A stretch of 8,436 nucleotides of DNA, taken from JAWXCM01 sp034408745. Its GTDB lineage: Bacteria > Acidobacteriota > Terriglobia > Bryobacterales > Bryobacteraceae. Shown here one piece after another: positions 6,032 through 8,436 of the stretch. The translations under genes and the position numbers were made by a program. Location: assembly GCA_034408745.1 (NCBI GenBank), contig JAWXCM010000361.1:1-8436 (forward strand), in the 5' to 3' direction. The notes beneath the pieces are model-generated. The model did not search any database and was not told the origin of the DNA. It worked only from the letters and a program-made list of their open reading frames with translations. How positions within the stretch are numbered: the stretch's first letter is position 1; each line of letters starts with the position of its first letter.

Positions 6032-6640
6032 ATGCTCAAACTGACCTCATTCGCCGTCGCGACGGCTTTTGTCCTCGCCAGCTCCCTCCATGCTGGCGTG
6101 ATCTCCACCTACAGTCTCCAGGGAACCGCAGGTTTCGGCCTGCTTCCGGGAAGCGAGCCCGGCTCCATCACCGGAGGGACCGGCGGTGAAATCGGCGCCG
6201 GGATCTTCCTAGATGATAACAACGACGCGGACCCCAACACCAATCTTCTGACCATCTCCAACGTCGGATGGGGATCGTTGCAGGGCTTCATTGACCTGTC
6301 CAGCACCGCGACCGCCTCCCATATTCACGGTCCCACCGCAAGCAACAACGGGAGTGGTTTCACGCAGACCGCGGGAGTCCTGTTTACCCTCACGCGCTCC
6401 TCCAGTTTGATCACAGGAGGAACGTTCACCAATACCCCGCTCAGTTTGACCGGTGCCCAGGTCACCGACCTGAATAACGGGAAGTTGTACATCAACCTCC
6501 ACACGTCGAACAACCCTGGCGGGGAAATGCGCGGATTCATTGTAATGGACGCCGTTCCCGAACCCGCCAGCGTCGCCCTGTGCGGCCTCGGCACGCTGTT
6601 CCTCGCGGTCTGCCAGTACCGCCGCCGCGCGCGGTCGTAG
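6032..6640 (+). CDS. CHRD-domain secreted protein with PEP-CTERM anchor
   Basis: An intact 202-residue exported protein. Residues 1-21 are a signal peptide (MLKLTSFAVATAFVLASSLHA, cut before GVIS). The middle is a CHRD domain (PF07452, the chordin-type beta domain), recognised by SHIHGPTA at about 96-103 and LYINLHTSNNPGGEMRGFI at about 152-170. The tail is a textbook PEP-CTERM sorting signal: VPEPAS at 175-180, a hydrophobic stretch to about 194, and a basic QYRRRARS end. The protein should cross the inner membrane by Sec and then be cut and anchored or released by an exosortase (EpsH/XrtA type), which is not encoded in this window. PEP-CTERM proteins are tied to exopolysaccharide and biofilm matrix; the ligand of bacterial CHRD domains is not settled. 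The ATG at 6032 has only a weak CGGA at a usable distance. It is one of the few undamaged genes here, and it is followed after about 100 bp by a strong hairpin. Confidence 0.92.
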   Translation: MLKLTSFAVATAFVLASSLHAGVISTYSLQGTAGFGLLPGSEPGSITGGTGGEIGAGIFLDDNNDADPNTNLLTISNVGWGSLQGFIDLSSTATASHIHGPTASNNGSGFTQTAGVLFTLTRSSSLITGGTFTNTPLSLTGAQVTDLNNGKLYINLHTSNNPGGEMRGFIVMDAVPEPASVALCGLGTLFLAVCQYRRRARS

Positions 6641-6741
6641 CCCACGGCAACCCGGCGAGGCGTCTTTTCTGAGCAGTTAGAGTTGTTGGTATCGTCCGCG
6701 CAGCCTTCCTGCGGAGGCCGTCCGGCCACGACCGACGGATG

Positions 6742-6774
6742 AAGGGCCCGCCCGACTTAGCGGGCGGTGCCCTT
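6742..6774. terminator. Strong hairpin between convergent genes
   Basis: AAGGGCCCGCCCG (6742-6754) pairs with CGGGCGGTGCCCTT (6761-6774), 13 bp with a single bulged T and a 6-base loop. It lies 101 bp after the CHRD stop and 42 bp after the stop of the minus-strand KTSC gene, so it fits a bidirectional terminator. Only TTCT follows on the plus strand, and on the minus strand TTCAT follows, so the T-tract is poor. Confidence 0.6.
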
Positions 6775-6816
6775 CTCCTGGGTCCGGGCAATCGGGACGC
6801 GTCCGGATCCGCAGCC

Positions 6817-7104
6817 TCAGCCTTTTGTGTGCGCAACCGGCGTCGAATCTCGTCGCTGACCCTCTGAACCCCGCCTGGCGTGAAGCCCGAGCCGGGTTGC
6901 GCACAACGCACAGGGAAAGCGTCCCCGAATCACCCGATTGAAGTAGCTGCCTTTGGAAGGAGCGCCCAGCAGGGCTTCATGCACCGCCGCGGGAACGCCG
7001 TAGTAATGATAGATTGCCCGGCTGCGGAACTCCAGCCGCAGCACCCCGTGGGCGTTGTCGTACGCCAACGCTAACAGGGTGGTGGAACGGGATGGACGCT
7101 TCAC
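6817..7104 (-). CDS. KTSC-domain protein
   Basis: A 95-residue protein read from GTG 7104. Residues ~6-64 (SRSTTLLALAYDNAHGVL, then LEFRSRAIYHYYGVP, ALLGAPSKGSYFNRVIRGRF) match the KTSC family (PF13619) closely: the 'S...I....YD....L.v.F..G..Y.Y.gVP..v...ll.A.SKG.yfn..IRgrYp' pattern is complete. KTSC domains occur alone or attached to lysyl-tRNA-synthetase-like and other proteins; their role is not known, and nucleic-acid or effector binding is only a suggestion. The ~30-residue tail (CALCATRLGLHARRGSEG...) is basic and not part of the domain, and it may be variable or have arisen by loss of the original stop. The start fits the family's usual N-terminus. No strong ribosome binding site is seen. 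It faces a truncated plus-strand gene across about 0 bp, so its own promoter region may be damaged or may lie inside that fragment. Confidence 0.8.
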   Translation of the reverse strand: MKRPSRSTTLLALAYDNAHGVLRLEFRSRAIYHYYGVPAAVHEALLGAPSKGSYFNRVIRGRFPCALCATRLGLHARRGSEGQRRDSTPVAHTKG

Positions 7105-7925
7105 TTCATTCCACAGCGGTATTCATCGAGAATGCGGCGCAGTTCGATGCGCGGGTCCTGTATCGGGTAAAGATGGGAACGCAAACCGCCAGGCTAACAA
7201 GGGATGGCGTTTGTGTTCGATGCGGTGCGCCAAAGCCAGGTTGGGGCAAAGAACACCCCCAGGCTCAACCCACTTGCGCATGTTCCCCCCGCCCTCACTC
7301 CGGCCAATCACCTCGGTACGAAGCGAGATACAACGCCGACGTTTGATCGCTTTGTATTCTCCGAAGACTTTGCGGAAACGACGTGCTGCTCAGAGATCGA
7401 GGGCTTGGGGCCGTTACCAGGCATCTACAACTACTTTCAGGACAGAGATCCCAGGAAATGGCGCACAAACGTCCGCGCGTATTCGGAAGTGATTTACCGG
7501 GAAGTCTGGCCGGGCATTGACGTCAGGATTTCTGGTAACGGTCCCGATTTGGAGCAGGAATTCAATGTGCGACCGGGCGCTGATCTGAAGCATATTCGGA
7601 TGGCCTGCGGGGGGTAGACAAGATAGGCGTTGCCGAGGACGGCTCCCTGGAGGTTCATACCGCATTCGGCGTGTTGCGCGAAACGAAACCGCTGCTCTTT
7701 CAGCAACTCGCTGACAAGCGAGTCGCAGTGGATGGCCACTTCAAGCTCACGGGTGAGAGGTCGTATGCTTTCGAGGTGGGGGCGCATGAGACGCAATATG
7801 CTCTGACGATCGACCCGACACTGCTGTATTCCACGTTCCTTGGCGGGTCTGCCGGGAACAACGTGTACGCGCAGAACAACGAGGTGGCTGCGGGAATCGC
7901 GGCCGACGCCTCGCGGCGCTGGTAA
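7092..7925 (+). pseudogene. SBBP-type beta-propeller protein remnant, twice frameshifted
   Basis: This is a fragment of the large secreted SBBP-repeat proteins common in Acidobacteria. Three pieces in order: frame one (7092-about 7205) has VFIENAAQFDARVLYRVKMG; the second (about 7205-7615) has FVFDAVRQ, LPGIYNYFQDRDPRKWRTNV and YREVWPGIDVRISGNGPDLE; the third (about 7610-7925) has VDKIGVAEDGSLEV, VDGHFKLTGERSYAFEVG and LTIDPTLLYSTFLGGSAG. This is the conserved N-terminal region ('ENxGQxD...G.NYF.G.DP..W.TNV..Y..V.Y..vYPGID') up to the first propeller repeat. The second break falls in a run of six G at 7609-7614, where one more G would restore the frame. No signal peptide precedes it, because the sequence left of about 7092 is the KTSC gene on the other strand. 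It also ends abruptly inside the first SBBP repeat (GIAADAS, then RRW and a stop), so most of the original protein is gone. Confidence 0.75.
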
Positions 7926-7935
7926 ATCTTCTCTC

Positions 7936-8175
7936 TCACCTCACACAACTCGCATGTTTACCGATTAGCCTCGTTAATTGCGCCCGGCTGAGACCCGTCA
8001 TCCTCCCGATACAGGCCCGCGCTTCCCGGTCCTGCTTCCGGTATCCGTGCCGATTCAGCGTCTCCTCCACCCAGCAGTAAACCTCCCCTCGCGTGTGTCC
8101 CGCGAATCGAAGGTCCTCCGTCGCATCCAGCAGTACCCGGATCTGCTCCAGGCTTACCTTCTCGCCACCCTTCAT
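7936..8175 (-). pseudogene. Integrase-type (DDE) transposase, N-terminal fragment
   Basis: From ATG 8175 the minus strand encodes about 79 residues (MKGGEKVSLEQIRVLLDATE ... MTGLSRAQLTRLIGK). The pattern 'LEQIR.lL.a...vrF.g..R.E.Y.WV..tL....Y.......R......kMTGLSRAQ.TRLI' is, from memory, the DNA-binding N-terminus of a transposase/integrase family found in many copies in Acidobacteria; the end forms a helix-turn-helix. The catalytic DDE core (rve) should follow but does not. After GK the frame gives HASCVR and stops at 7936-7938, at the point where the plus-strand SBBP fragment ends. It is therefore cut at its 3' end. An in-frame ATG at 8226 would add 17 residues (MSLKRLRCWGAG...); neither start has a good ribosome binding site. 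The exact IS family is not certain. Confidence 0.65.
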
Positions 8176-8226
8176 GCTGATGATCAATACCCCAGCTCCC
8201 CAGCACCTCAGCCTCTTCAGGCTCAT

Positions 8227-8363
8227 CTTGTGTGAGAATCAACCCTCCGCTCCAGGCTCATCTCCTCCTAAGGAAGACTCGGCTCCTGTTCCTTCCTGAC
8301 GTGACCGACCCAAATCGGTCCCAGGCTTGTGGGACAAGAGGGTGCGCGACATGAAAGTGAGTA
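8227..8363. other. Non-coding stretch with overlapping inverted repeats
   Basis: No gene is supported. CAGGCTCATCT occurs at 8218-8228 and again at 8253-8263, 35 bases apart, which may be part of a transposon end. Two perfect 6-bp hairpins with 6-base loops overlap: GACCGA (8303-8308) with TCGGTC (8315-8320), and GTCCCA (8318-8323) with TGGGAC (8330-8335). They share 8318-8320 and so exclude each other. The 19-codon ORF starting at 8351 shows no family features and is not called. Confidence 0.4.
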
Positions 8364-8436
8364 TCATGCCGCGCGGCGCTGATCCCAGTAGTCCTCGAAG
8401 CGGTTGTTAAGCTGGCAGCAACGAAGAGCGATGATG
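8364..8436 (-). CDS. Possible 3' end of an unidentified minus-strand gene
   Basis: From the right edge the minus strand is open for 23 codons (IIALRCCQLNNRFEDYWDQR, then RAA) to TGA at 8364-8366. The composition, with aromatic and charged residues alternating and a basic ending, looks more like protein than the other frames at this edge, which contain early stops or low-complexity text. It would be the C-terminus of a gene that starts to the right of the window and is transcribed in the same direction as the transposase fragment. No family can be named from so little. Confidence 0.25.
   Translation of the reverse strand, partial: IIALRCCQLNNRFEDYWDQRRAA

Noticed and set aside
5872..6108. 78-aa minus-strand ORF across the REP-like element
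   Set aside because: It overlaps the signal-peptide codons of the CHRD gene and owes its length to the palindrome; no motif.
8351..8410. 19-codon ORF starting MKVSIMPRGAD
   Set aside because: Too short, no ribosome binding site, no family features.
1..8436. CRISPR array, tRNA or rRNA genes
   Set aside because: No regularly spaced repeats and no cloverleaf or rRNA core sequences were seen on either strand.

Overview
The window looks like a piece of a large, GC-rich acidobacterial chromosome, probably from the Solibacter/Bryobacter group. This is inferred from family content and remembered lineage patterns, not from a search. The pointers are a CHRD protein with a PEP-CTERM sorting tail, HAF-repeat and SBBP-type beta-propeller remnants, a KTSC protein, CHAT and C25-like caspase-fold fragments, and an integrase-type transposase carrying a 'TGLSRAQLTRLI' motif. 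No rRNA, tRNA, CRISPR array or replication origin was seen.

Layout. (1) 3-335: the 3' end of a plus-strand gene with an Ala/Pro-rich linker and a charged coiled-coil end. (2) 403-993: an uncharacterised soluble protein with a doubtful N-terminus, followed by an 11-bp stem-loop. (3) 1102-1203: a possible 33-codon small ORF behind a strong Shine-Dalgarno. (4) 1290-2711: an intact multi-pass GT-C type glycosyltransferase. (5) 2752-about 3190, minus: a decayed isochorismatase-family hydrolase lacking its 5' end, abutting head to head (6) about 3197-3717, plus: a frameshifted HAF-repeat remnant. (7) 3707-4192, minus: an antitoxin and RelE/ParE-type toxin operon whose toxin is frameshifted. (8) 4337-about 4513: the left end of an IS21-family element with the first codons of istA. 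(9) 4727-about 4990, minus: a CHAT-domain fragment, head to head with (10) about 5000-5761, plus: a fragment of a clan CD (C25-like) cysteine-peptidase-fold protein. (11) 5895-5965: a REP-like palindrome and a second hairpin. (12) 6032-6640: an intact CHRD/PEP-CTERM secreted protein. (13) 6742-6774: a hairpin between convergent genes. (14) 6817-7104, minus: an intact KTSC-domain protein. (15) 7092-7925, plus: a twice-frameshifted SBBP-type protein lacking both ends. (16) 7936-8175, minus: the N-terminal part of a transposase. (17) 8364-8436, minus: perhaps the last codons of another gene.

The main character of the window is decay. From about 2.75 kb to 8.2 kb only the antitoxin, the CHRD protein and the KTSC protein look intact; everything else is truncated, frameshifted or both. 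At two points (about 3190 and about 4995) a minus-strand fragment and a plus-strand fragment meet head to head with both 5' ends missing. That is what deletion between two divergent genes would leave. A third junction (about 7100) is similar but leaves the KTSC gene whole. Tail-to-tail truncations occur at about 3700 and 7910-7955. Several breaks are single-base indels in short homopolymers (T4 in relE, G6 in the SBBP gene), so base-call error must be excluded before calling them mutations; the strand-switch junctions cannot be explained that way. I did not find a convincing new multi-gene system. The points most worth checking are the junction pattern, the toxin frameshift beside an intact antitoxin, the CHAT/C25-like pair, the small ORF, the REP-like palindrome and the overlapping inverted repeats near the right edge.
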